NCBI RefSeq assembly: GCF_003352045.1
Contig: NZ_CP025815.1
Coordinates: 3,596,001-3,660,000 of the forward strand
Direction of reading: 5' to 3'
DNA from: Sulfitobacter sp. JL08
Lineage (GTDB): Bacteria > Pseudomonadota > Alphaproteobacteria > Rhodobacterales > Rhodobacteraceae
DNA: 64,000 nt
The notes under the pieces were generated by a model. The model did no database searches, was not told the DNA's origin, and saw nothing but the letters and a program-made list of their open reading frames with translations. Positions 36,250 through 43,928 of the stretch are shown one piece after another. The position numbers and the translations under genes are program-made. How positions within the stretch are numbered: the first letter of the stretch is position 1; each line of letters starts with the position of its first letter.

Positions 36250-37547
36250 ATGCAGAGCAGTTCTTCAATCAAAAATCGATCGTTGACTTAAGCTTTTTCA
36301 ACTTCAGGAACGCGATTACCGCAGCATATTTCGCCAATAAAGACTTCGAGATCCTGCGCACCAATGACAATTTCCGAGCTTTTTTTCCTTTGCTCGGAAA
36401 TGTGTCGAAAGCCTCAATGCTCGATGTACTCGAACAGCTTGGTGTTCCCGGTGTCCAGATTGACACCTACAGAACGGAATTATTGAAAAATGGTTCGGTC
36501 TTGCTACCCAAGGTCGAGATTTCAGCAAACGGGGAAGACCGGATCTACTCGCTGCTATCCACGTTCACACAAGACGCTGATTTTTCTTATCTAAACGGCA
36601 TACAGGGCCAGTTCGTCGACCGGACGACAGAATGGTCGCTTCGCAAGGAACGCGAGGAGCTTCTGGAACAGAAGCTGCGGGACCGCGAGTTGATCGAAGC
36701 GAAATCTCAGGAACTGCAAAACCTCGCGACCCGGCTGGCGAAATACCTTTCGCCACAGATCTACAAGAGTATCTTCTCGGAAAGTGAAGACACTTCGCAC
36801 GTGCACAAACGTAAGACACTGAACATCTTTTTTTCCGACATCGTCCAATTCACCGATCTCAGCGACACGCTCGAACCAGAACGCCTTGCCGACATTGTGA
36901 ATTCCTATCTGTCCGAGATGACCAATATCGCGCTTGAGTGTGGCGGAACCATCGACAAGTTCATCGGCGATGCCATCATGGTCTTTTTCGGCGATCCTGA
37001 AACGGAGGGCGAGGCCGAGGATGCGCTTCGTTGTGTCGAAATGGCTGTAAGAATGCAGGAAAGGGTCGCCCAGCTGCAGAGCCATTGGCGTAAGAAAGGC
37101 GTTACCAATGGGCTGAAGGTGCGAATGGGTATCGCGACTGGTTTCTGTACGGTTGGTAACTTCGGCTCAGACCAGCGGCTCGACTACACCGTCCTTGGCA
37201 GCCCGGTCAATCTGGCCTCTCGATTACAGAGTGTGGCCGAACCCAACAAGATCGTTGTGGATGAAAACACTTATAACCTGGTCGAAACTGTGGTCTTGGC
37301 AGACCTCGCGGGGGAGTTTCAGCCGCGAGGTTTTGCTCGTCCGGTACGCTATTACGAGTTGAAGAGCCTAGCTCAAGAAGCCCGGCACGAAGTTCAGAAA
37401 CAATTGTCTCATATAGGAAAGCATGTCGAAGTCATGCTCTACGATAGCGGAGACATTCGCGGCGCCATCGAGGAACTGCGTGAAATACAGAACAAATTCG
37501 AGACCCTGTTGGCGAAAAATGAAAAAGACGGCACGCCACACAAGTGA
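36246..37547 (+). CDS. Class III adenylate/guanylate cyclase with PAS-like sensor domain
   Basis: The 433-residue protein is soluble. Residues about 1-130 form a PAS-like domain, 133-175 a coiled-coil linker (LRKEREELLEQKLRDRELIE), and 185-350 the cyclase catalytic domain. Metal-binding Asp198 (FFSDIV) and Asp242 (IGDAIM), the purine-specifying K238 and D313 (adenine-type pair) and transition-state N322 and R326 (VNLASRL) are all present, so an active adenylate cyclase is predicted. The C-terminal 80 residues are helical and unassigned. ATG 36246 overlaps the nrtS stop; the frame is open upstream to 36144, but those residues only read the nrtS gene in another frame. Confidence 0.88.
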   Translation: MNAEQFFNQKSIVDLSFFNFRNAITAAYFANKDFEILRTNDNFRAFFPLLGNVSKASMLDVLEQLGVPGVQIDTYRTELLKNGSVLLPKVEISANGEDRIYSLLSTFTQDADFSYLNGIQGQFVDRTTEWSLRKEREELLEQKLRDRELIEAKSQELQNLATRLAKYLSPQIYKSIFSESEDTSHVHKRKTLNIFFSDIVQFTDLSDTLEPERLADIVNSYLSEMTNIALECGGTIDKFIGDAIMVFFGDPETEGEAEDALRCVEMAVRMQERVAQLQSHWRKKGVTNGLKVRMGIATGFCTVGNFGSDQRLDYTVLGSPVNLASRLQSVAEPNKIVVDENTYNLVETVVLADLAGEFQPRGFARPVRYYELKSLAQEARHEVQKQLSHIGKHVEVMLYDSGDIRGAIEELREIQNKFETLLAKNEKDGTPHK

Positions 37548-38097
37548 CATCGGTTGAGGGCATCATTTAGCCTATCCAAGCCGCACCGCCGTGTGTTCTT
37601 CGCGACTGCCGACATCGAGTGAAAATCTCTGCGGTTCGCCTCAGACGGTCCTTTGGAAATCGAGGTCGGCATTGGGCTCAGAGCAGACCTACGCCAAATT
37701 TTGGTCAGTGGCTGCTGTGTCGCGTTTAGCAGTCGTTCGAGGCCGTCGATTTGAAATTTCCAGCCCGAAAGTCGGCTTTCACCAGCAGCGGACGTTCGTG
37801 AAAAATCGTCGAATGTCTCACATGCGGGACTTTGCCGCCGTTTGAGTTTGCGGGTGTTACATCGCTATCGCGCCACAGGCGCGGCCTTAGGACAGGGGGG
37901 CTGTCCAACTATGCGTCAACCATTACAAAGTTTAGATCAAGACCGCGGCGCTGAGACCTGGAGCCTGGCTCAGATTTTACGTCAGGTGCACATATCATGG
38001 AAGCAGTGTGTCCATAAAGCTTGAACGAGACACAAAGCAGTGGCATTCTTCTGCTCCGGTATTCCACTTCGGCAATGACAGATAAGGGGAATTTACT
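37548..38097. repeat. Spacer with family-2 degenerate repeat, copy A
   Basis: There is no supported gene. The part 37670-37840 is collinear with 38812-38970: shared landmarks are GGGCTC(A/T)GA(G/C)CAG, GTCGCGTT(T/A)AGCAG(T/C)CGTTC, GGCTTTCACC/TGCTTTCACC and GACGTTCG. The rest is unremarkable; a ribosome-binding site and presumably the promoter for the glycine-zipper gene are at the right end. Confidence 0.55.
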
Positions 38098-38301
38098 ATG
38101 TCTGCCAATCAACGAAAGAACCTTTTCATTTCTGGCGTTTTAGCTCTGATGTTCGCGCTGGTTTCCGTCACTTCGGCACATGCCCTAAGCAAGAAAGGGA
38201 AAGGAGCCGTTATTGGCGCGGGTGTTGGCGGTTTGATAGGGGGCGGTAAAGGAGCCGTCGCTGGGGGAGTTGCTGGAGCGATTATCGGCAATAATTCCTA
38301 A
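38098..38301 (+). CDS. Small exported glycine-zipper protein
   Basis: The 67-residue product has a signal peptide (about 1-29, ending SAHA) and a C-terminal glycine zipper of the GxxxG type: GAVIGAGVGGLIGGGKGAV continuing to AGGVAGAIIGNN. Such YMGG/YtgA-like small proteins associate with or insert into the envelope; no enzymatic role is expected. An AAGGGGAA site precedes ATG 38098. It sits with another small secreted protein 47 bases downstream and may share its transcript. Confidence 0.75.
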   Translation: MSANQRKNLFISGVLALMFALVSVTSAHALSKKGKGAVIGAGVGGLIGGGKGAVAGGVAGAIIGNNS

Positions 38302-38348
38302 CAGCGACATATCCCGAATCCGATCTAAATTTGAAGGAAGCTGAACTA

Positions 38349-38717
38349 ATGACTATAATTAGACTATTGGGTTTTGGCGCACTTGCTATTGTCATATCTG
38401 CGGTGAGCGCGACCGCAGACGAGGAACTGGACCAGATGCTCAAAGAAGCGCTGCCAGTCATGCATCACTCATGCGAAACCGTCGTTGAGGAAACTGGCGG
38501 AGACGAAGAGGCAATCGTGGATGTTGTTCGTAAAATGGCTATCGTATCATTTGCGAACCGCGGTATCGATATTTCAGAATATGCAGGCACCGAGGAAGAA
38601 TTTGCGGCACTGCGCGCGGAATTTATTGAAGCGCTGCGGGCTGGATGCGAAGCGGACAGAAACGGGCTGCTCGCCGGGATCGTAGACAATGCCATCAAAA
38701 CAGTTTTAAACCTTTGA
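38349..38717 (+). CDS. Small secreted protein of unknown function
   Basis: The 122-residue product has a signal peptide (MTIIRLLGFGALAIVISAVS, cleavage near TADE) and an acidic, helical mature part with two cysteines (HHSCETVVEE, RAGCEADR) that could form a disulfide in the periplasm. I recognise no family. ATG 38349 is chosen because AAGGAAG lies 8-9 bases upstream; the frame opens 18 bases earlier at a TTG that is part of that site. It is close behind the glycine-zipper gene. Confidence 0.65.
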   Translation: MTIIRLLGFGALAIVISAVSATADEELDQMLKEALPVMHHSCETVVEETGGDEEAIVDVVRKMAIVSFANRGIDISEYAGTEEEFAALRAEFIEALRAGCEADRNGLLAGIVDNAIKTVLNL

Positions 38718-39212
38718 AGCAAAATTGGTCGTATCCTTAAGACGGCTTCCGATAAGCGATCAAAGTCGGGTTTTCTAATTGAAATGAGGTGCTGATGCGC
38801 GATCTGGCGCGTCCGCTCTGGGCTCTGACCAGTCATTCGACTGTTTTTCTCTAATGACCGGTTCGTCGCGTTAAGCAGCCGTTCACGACTGGAAATTCGA
38901 AGTTTTGGTTCTGAACGACTGCTTTCACCGGCACCCGACGTTCGCTGCGGCTGCGACGTATGTCTCAGTCGCGGACAAAGTGTGAATTCGCTGCAAGTGC
39001 GAAATTCCAACTGTTTTAGAAAGCCCACTGATATCTCGGGCGGATTCCGGACGTTCGTTGCGCCATGCGTGGAGGTCCGCACTGCGGACTTGGCGACCTT
39101 GGCAAAAAGCAGATGAAGCGTAGAAAACCCACAGGTTCTCAGATTTTGTTTGCCCGGATTGGAAAGACTGGTAACCTTCACCATTCAAACAGAAGCCAAG
39201 GAGCTCAAAAAG
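38718..39212. repeat. Spacer with family-2 degenerate repeat, copy B
   Basis: The 495 bases hold no supported gene. 38812-38970 is the partner of 37670-37840 (for example TCGCGTTAAGCAGCCGTTC at 38865-38883 against TCGCGTTTAGCAGTCGTTC at 37720-37738), and a further piece with CCGGACGTTCGTTG at 39047-39060 repeats the distal motif. An AAGGAG site near 39198 serves the next gene. Confidence 0.55.
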
Positions 39213-39497
39213 ATGCCAGTTTTTAGACTTACCGAATTTACATCACGAGATATGAGCAAGATGGTCGAGTTCGCTGAAACTTTACGCGAAGAAGTGGCAG
39301 CTGCTGGCGCGGAATTTATTGATGTTATCTCAGTGGGCGATGGCAAAGGCATTGTTATCGCCAAATATGACACTCAAGCCAAGATGGAGGCTGCAACCGA
39401 AATCAACAAAGCCGCATTTGGAAAAATGATTGCGGCGGGAATTGTCGACGCAGAAAGCATCAGCGGGCAATCCGGTGAGATTACTTTCTCTTTCTAA
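39213..39497 (+). CDS. Conserved small protein of unknown function, possible dimeric alpha-beta barrel
   Basis: The 94-residue product (MPVFRLTEFTSRDMSKMVEF) is soluble, acidic and has a strand-helix-strand pattern with IDVISVGDGKGIVIAKYD followed by a helix, reminiscent of small antibiotic-monooxygenase-like dimeric barrels. This is only a fold impression. The start has a textbook AAGGAG 9 bases upstream, so the longer frame from 39150 is rejected. Nothing nearby suggests a pathway. Confidence 0.65.
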   Translation: MPVFRLTEFTSRDMSKMVEFAETLREEVAAAGAEFIDVISVGDGKGIVIAKYDTQAKMEAATEINKAAFGKMIAAGIVDAESISGQSGEITFSF

Positions 39498-39583
39498 GTT
39501 AGTGGCGGATGAAGCCAAAAAATTAGCTCGGCCAATTGCTGAAAATTACTGCAACTTCAAACTAGAAAGGTGGTGCAAATCTC

Positions 39584-39785
39584 ATGCAAGTTAGCGTTCG
39601 TGACAACAATGTCGATCAGGCCCTCCGGGTTCTGAAAAAAAAAGCTACAGAGGGAAGGCGTTTTCCGTGAAATGAAGCTCAAGCAACATTTCGAGAAGCC
39701 GTCCGAGAAAAACGCACGCCAGAAAGCTGAAGCTATCCGCCGTGCCCGTAAGTTGGCACGCAAAAAATTGGAACGCGAAGGATGA
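39584..39785 (+). pseudogene. rpsU: 30S ribosomal protein S21 gene with a +1 frameshift in a run of nine A
   Basis: From ATG 39584 the reading is [20 protein letters not shown], the N-terminus of bS21. Here the run of A after CTG is nine long; eight would give [13 protein letters not shown], but nine gives KATEGRRFP-stop. In the other frame the rest of S21 follows perfectly ([18 protein letters not shown], then [14 protein letters not shown]-stop at 39785). The 202 bases equal 67 codons plus one base. Ribosome-binding site and terminator are present, so the locus looks otherwise functional. It is either a homopolymer sequencing error, a genuine mutation, or slippage-tolerant expression. S21 genes are known on some phages and plasmids, which fits its place in an island. 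Confidence 0.85.
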
Positions 39786-39816
39786 TGCATTTCATTCCTC
39801 GATGCTGAACAAATGT

Positions 39817-39847
39817 ACCCCTGTTGCCCGCTGACAGCAGGGGTTTT
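39817..39847 (+). terminator. Rho-independent terminator after rpsU
   Basis: ACCCCTG (39817-39823) pairs with CAGGGGT (39838-39844), followed by TTTT, 31 bases after the S21 stop codon. Confidence 0.85.
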
Positions 39848-39982
39848 GCGTTTCTGTGGGCCATTTTTCAAATCGACGTCCTGAGATATCAAAGTCCGTA
39901 AACCGCCCCTTCGCCGCAACGGTCACTAACGGCGGCTGAAGGCGGCGTGGTTGTGCGGGTTACTTCCCTGATGAGTTCCAAA

Positions 39983-40590
39983 TTAGTGGCCACTCAAGAC
40001 CAACGAAAACACCGGGAGCATAAATACTTGAATTCTCAGAATAATCGCGTGAACCAACCCCAGCGTATCCACGGCGTGCAGATAGACCCGCTCGACAGAA
40101 CCAACGTCACCTTCGTGTAGAACGTCATGATGATTACTGTATGCATTCGCCAGACACGTGGACCCGGTCAAAACTTCGTCGACACTGCCAGGATAAACAG
40201 GCTCCAGGAAAACCGTTAGGCTGCCCGGTAACAGGCCAATCTGCGGATCAAGAAGACGGTCCTCCTGCCTGATCTGTCCCGAGGGTATAACATCCTGAAT
40301 ATCGACCACCACCATTGGGATTACAGTGAAAGGTTTGGAAAGGCAGGACATTTCGACGTAGCTTCCCACCTTGATAACAGGCGCAGAAATCTGGCCGAAA
40401 CTGGCTAGGAATCGCTTATTTCTGGAGAACTTTTCAGGGATCAGAATCCCTGCAGGGCGCAAGATCGGATTGACATAGTCTCCCACCTGCAAAGTGAACT
40501 GCTCGACTGAACCATCCACACCCGCGTAGATGTAAGTTTTCGCGAGCTCTGCTTCCGCCTGTTCCAGAGACGCTTTCTGCAATAGCTTCA
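39983..40590 (-). pseudogene. HlyD-family membrane fusion protein, C-terminal fragment
   Basis: Periplasmic adaptor proteins of the HlyD family link an inner-membrane pump to outer-membrane export. Only the C-terminal half is present: ASLEQAEAELAKTYIYAGVD (end of the hairpin and lipoyl half) followed by the beta-barrel part and the family-typical hydrophobic C-terminus (IILRIQVFMLPVFSLVL). The N-terminal membrane anchor and first hairpin arm are missing. At about 40575 the sequence switches into an IS110 transposase piece, whose ATG at 40597 makes a fortuitous 204-codon frame. No partner transporter gene is nearby. Confidence 0.75.
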
Positions 40591-40715
40591 GCGTCATTGT
40601 AGTCGTTCTTCTGGCCCTTGTTGAAAGGCTTCACATAAATCGCGGGAATGATCCGGGGCTCGAACCCCATCTTGCGCAGCGTTCGGCTGACAAAGTGCGC
40701 GCTCAGGCAAGCTAT
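40578..40715 (-). pseudogene. IS110 family transposase fragment
   Basis: On minus the segment reads AHFVSRTLRKMGFEPRIIPA then IYVKPFNKGQKNDYNDAEAIAE, the conserved N-terminal DEDD-domain region of IS110-type transposases. Only about 45 codons remain, between the end of vapE and the HlyD fragment. No terminal structure is recognisable. Confidence 0.75.
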
Positions 40716-40793
40716 GAAACGATGCATCAACGCAACGGTCATATGGCACGTGTCGGTGGGCATGTGCGTTATCAACGCCATCAGTACCCCGCG

Positions 40794-42164
40794 TCAGCTG
40801 CGCTTTTTCGGTGCCAAGTAGACCGCCTGACCTCTGTACGGCCCAGACGATTTGACCTTCTTCGCCCTGCGCCAGCCGTTTTTGCGGAGGATGGCGGCGA
40901 CCTGCATCCCCGGGCCGCGTCCAGCGTGGTTGTCGAGACCGAGCCCCGGGCGATCCTTGTAATTCGCCGGTTTTAAAACGATTTCGCGGGTCGTGACTTC
41001 GGTCAGCCCCTCGACGTAGTTCAGCACAACAGAGGTGTAGGGGTCGTCCTCCGCCTTGTTGTCCCGTAGATCGACCAGATACTCCTGCGCCTTGGGCGAC
41101 AGCTCCCACCAATTTTCACCCGCGTCGAGCGCCTCTTTCAGCGCAACGACAGCCTCGCCCAGCAGCTGGTCGCGGTCCTCGCGGATCTTATCTGGGAACG
41201 TCGTCTCGACCTCGATCGGGTAGTACCGCGTCGCGCCGGTTTCATCGCGCAGGTAGGTGTCTTCGTTCGTGGTGCCCCAGATCATGCAGCGTCTGGGCTC
41301 GCTGACGGCGTTTCGGACATATTTGGGGATGAACTCCTCATTTTGCCGCGTGATGTACGACTTCAACTCGTTCTGATCCGTCTTGCGCACCGGCGCCATC
41401 TCCGCCAGTTCAACGAGAAACTTGCCGCGAAGGTAGAGGCCCGACTTCAGCGTGTCCGATAGGGGTAGAGGCGGGCTGTCGCCGAACATTTTCCCATCTG
41501 GGCACAGCGCCTCCAGACTGGGCGACTTGCCGATAGACTGTGCCCCCTCGATGATGGGCATGATCTTCAGCTTGGCGCCGGGATATAGCCCTCGCAGCAC
41601 CTGTGCCATCATGCAGATCTCGCCCATCTCTTTGCTGTATTCGTTCCAATCACTGGCGACCATATGAACGCGAAAGAGGTCTTCGATGCGGCGCTTGCGG
41701 TCCCACTTGGCGGCGCAGGTTTCCAGATATTGCTTCAGTCGATCGCCGCGGTTGAAATCTGCCGCAAAATACATCGCCTCCTCGGCCTTTTCCTTCGAAA
41801 TCATCCCGTGTATCTTTGAGTGTTCATCAAGCCACTGCACCACGGCGGTGACATCGCTAGACGTGAAGGGGCGAGGGGTGAAGGGCTGCCCGTTGTCTTC
41901 ATATGACCCCGGGATCGGCGCCGTCAGGATCGGCTGATTGTCGAACTCGTCGAACGCGAAGCAGCCCCTTAGATCGGGGTGGTGTTTCATGAACACGCTG
42001 TAGTTCTTCTGCGCGTTTTTGATCACCTGCGTCCCTGTGGTCGTCTGGCTCCACAGCAGATTGGCTTCCAGCTCCTGCATAGCGGTATTCACGGGATCGG
42101 CCTCGATCGCCTTCAAATTGACCACGTTGTTGTTGTCTTTTTTCTTTTTCTTTGCGTCTTTCAT
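40794..42164 (-). CDS. VapE-family (virulence-associated protein E) replication ATPase
   Basis: VapE-type proteins are superfamily-3-like helicase ATPases found next to primases in phages, satellites and islands. The 456-residue protein has an unstructured basic start (KDAKKKKKDNNN), Walker A at 207-214 (GAQSIGKS), a Walker B-like LVELAEM and the following WGTTNEDTYLRDETGATRY with sensor residues, typical of the family. It overlaps the prim-pol gene by 4 bases (ATGA), so both are co-translated. It is full length and intact. Its 3' end directly abuts decayed IS110 sequence. Confidence 0.87.
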   Translation of the reverse strand: MKDAKKKKKDNNNVVNLKAIEADPVNTAMQELEANLLWSQTTTGTQVIKNAQKNYSVFMKHHPDLRGCFAFDEFDNQPILTAPIPGSYEDNGQPFTPRPFTSSDVTAVVQWLDEHSKIHGMISKEKAEEAMYFAADFNRGDRLKQYLETCAAKWDRKRRIEDLFRVHMVASDWNEYSKEMGEICMMAQVLRGLYPGAKLKIMPIIEGAQSIGKSPSLEALCPDGKMFGDSPPLPLSDTLKSGLYLRGKFLVELAEMAPVRKTDQNELKSYITRQNEEFIPKYVRNAVSEPRRCMIWGTTNEDTYLRDETGATRYYPIEVETTFPDKIREDRDQLLGEAVVALKEALDAGENWWELSPKAQEYLVDLRDNKAEDDPYTSVVLNYVEGLTEVTTREIVLKPANYKDRPGLGLDNHAGRGPGMQVAAILRKNGWRRAKKVKSSGPYRGQAVYLAPKKRS

Positions 42165-43099
42165 GTCGAAAGGCCTTTCAGTTGGGCACCGATCTGGTGC
42201 ATTGATGCAGCTGCGGCCGCGACCACGTCGCTCCGCTGGGCTGTTCTGTTTTCATGTTGCTCGATGGCGCGGGTCGCGCAGCGCAGGACCGACCGCTCGG
42301 ACATATCCGTCCATCCGTCCCGGGCCATCACCCCGTGCTCGAAATGGTCCATCAGGATCATCACGATCTCTTCGTAGTTGAAGCCGGCGCTCGCCATCAG
42401 CGACGCCACGGACATGTCCATCGCCGACTTGGACTTGTCGCCCAGCCCCTCGGTCGAGCCTTGGAGCAGGCGCCGGCGCAGCAGCGTGTTTTTCATGCTG
42501 CGGCAGGCCTCGACCAGCCGCCCCTGCAGGTCTGGGCGGATGTTACGGGGATCCGGCACCCGGATGTCCTTCAGCGCCCTTGTCGCGGCGTCGCGGTTAA
42601 GCTCTGTCAGCTCAGCCAGCACGCTACTGGGCAAAGGCACGGGTTCGACGTCGACCACCGTCTGGTAATGGCCCAGCAGGTCGGCCCAGACGATGTAGCC
42701 GCCCTGACCACGGACATCGATCCCGTGCTCCTTGGGAGCGACGTTGGTCAGCGTGACATCCTCGGGATATTCGAAGATGTAATGCCGTCCACCGCTGCGC
42801 GTGGAATGTGTCAGCGTCTCGGGCATGTTGTGCTTCGCGAACCACGCGGCGTCATCCGACCCCTCTTTGTAGTCGTCACGATCGATCGTGATCAGACCAG
42901 AGCGTTCGCCCATAGGCACGCCGACGGCGTTGGCGCGGCCCCACGGAGCGTTGTCGTCGAGGGGCGGACAGTGGGCCCACCGCGCGAGCGGCGTCTTCCG
43001 AAACTTCTTCCGTTTCTCGTCCCACGTGATCAGCACCGGGAAAACCGGTACACTCCACACCCTGCGGATGCGCTTGGCGAGTTTGAATGTATCACCCAT
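42161..43099 (-). CDS. Bifunctional DNA primase/polymerase (prim-pol) N-terminal domain protein
   Basis: Prim-pol proteins initiate replication of plasmids, phages and satellites. The 312-residue protein has the fold signature: GVPMGERSGLITIDRDD with metal-binding acidic residues (ITIDRD at about 70-75), SGGRHYIFEYP (sGGxH, at about 102-112), and DVRGQGGYIVWADLLGHY (at about 128-145). The C-terminal 150 residues are helical and probably connect to the VapE ATPase. It is encoded 1 base after the AlpA-like gene and overlaps vapE, so a three-gene replication operon is likely. Confidence 0.85.
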   Translation of the reverse strand: MGDTFKLAKRIRRVWSVPVFPVLITWDEKRKKFRKTPLARWAHCPPLDDNAPWGRANAVGVPMGERSGLITIDRDDYKEGSDDAAWFAKHNMPETLTHSTRSGGRHYIFEYPEDVTLTNVAPKEHGIDVRGQGGYIVWADLLGHYQTVVDVEPVPLPSSVLAELTELNRDAATRALKDIRVPDPRNIRPDLQGRLVEACRSMKNTLLRRRLLQGSTEGLGDKSKSAMDMSVASLMASAGFNYEEIVMILMDHFEHGVMARDGWTDMSERSVLRCATRAIEQHENRTAQRSDVVAAAAASMHQIGAQLKGLST

Positions 43100-43100
43100 A

Positions 43101-43409
43101 TCAGGCCGCCTCGACCTGTTCGTTGATCCAACGAAATATAGTCAGCCTGTTCTGATACATGCCGTTGCCCTTGCCGTTGGCGGGCTCGATATAGCCCGGA
43201 GGTCCATCGTTGCGGCATCGGCGATTACGCAGCGCTTGGGCAGTGATGCCCAGAAGCTCAGCGCACTGGGCCGTCGTGATCGGCGACAGGAAATATGCAT
43301 GATCACTGTCCGCGTAGCGGGTAATGAATGTTTTGAAGTCGCCGCTGTCCTTGAAGGACGCGGGGAGGGCGGCGCAGATGCGCCGTAAGTCGTCAGAAAA
43401 ATATGCCAT
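43101..43409 (-). CDS. Helix-turn-helix (AlpA/excisionase-like) regulator
   Basis: The 102-residue protein has a C-terminal HTH_17-type motif (TTAQCAELLGITAQALRNRR, at about 46-65), then a wing with NRLTIFRWINEQVEAA. Such proteins regulate excision or replication in phage-satellite and island modules. I start at 43409 (MAYFSDDLRRI) because the upstream open frame to 43580 has no recognisable protein character and would cover the likely promoter. It is the first gene of the minus-strand replication operon with prim-pol and vapE. Confidence 0.75.
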   Translation of the reverse strand: MAYFSDDLRRICAALPASFKDSGDFKTFITRYADSDHAYFLSPITTAQCAELLGITAQALRNRRCRNDGPPGYIEPANGKGNGMYQNRLTIFRWINEQVEAA

Positions 43410-43568
43410 AGCAGGCCTTGACCTTTCATAGCCCGCGATGTAAAAAGCACTGTGTGGTCCGAACGGCGGGCGCGCAGGAGAGTGCGATGAGCCCTGATCG
43501 ATTTGCATCTTCCCGGATGTAACCAAGTCGATCGAGGGGGTGCGCCTTCGGTCTACACATAGTATAGA

Positions 43569-43597
43569 ACTGTGGCTCAACCACTAAATATCACAGT
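43569..43597. promoter_or_regulatory. Candidate operator/origin upstream of the replication operon
   Basis: ACTGTG and CACAGT bracket a 29-base segment, with a nested palindrome GTGGCTCAACCAC at 43572-43584. It lies 160 bases upstream of the AlpA-like start, where that regulator or a replication initiator could bind. Confidence 0.45.
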
Positions 43598-43782
43598 AGC
43601 CCGTTATGCGTCAACGCAGACGGGCTAAAAAGCTGTGTTATAAATGCACGCTCTTGCGTGGACAACACACAAGGGATATGGTATGCGCCTGTCGCAGTCG
43701 AGCGGGATGAACTCGTGGATCCGTGGGTAATCGATGCGCTCCCTTTCACCCATCCGAGGCTCTGGACCGTATGACACATAAA

Positions 43783-43818
43783 GAGAACCCCGGTCGCTAC
43801 CACGGCCGGGGGTTTTCT
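43783..43818. terminator. Hairpin resembling a bidirectional terminator
   Basis: AACCCCGG (43786-43793) pairs with CCGGGG plus TTTT on the right (43805-43815); the outer AGAGAA/TTTTCTCT arms also pair with one bulge. It would stop transcription running rightward toward attR. No gene ends directly before it, so its client is unclear. Confidence 0.5.
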
Positions 43819-43928
43819 CTGACTGGGCAACACCCGCGGCAGGCCCAAGGTTGGTGACACAGCGTTGCCACAGGGCAACAGAAATCCGCAAACCGTCATG
43901 AAAATAAGGGCTCTATTCACCGCGTGAA

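Noticed and set aside
40594-41112. Minus-strand frame of 172 codons within vapE
   Set aside because: It overlaps the 3' part of vapE in a different frame and has no recognisable protein features.
43598-43626. Hairpin AGCCCGT/ACGGGCT as a rho-independent terminator
   Set aside because: There is an A-run on the plus strand after the stem and no T-run on the minus strand, so it does not have terminator form in either direction; kept only as part of a possible origin.
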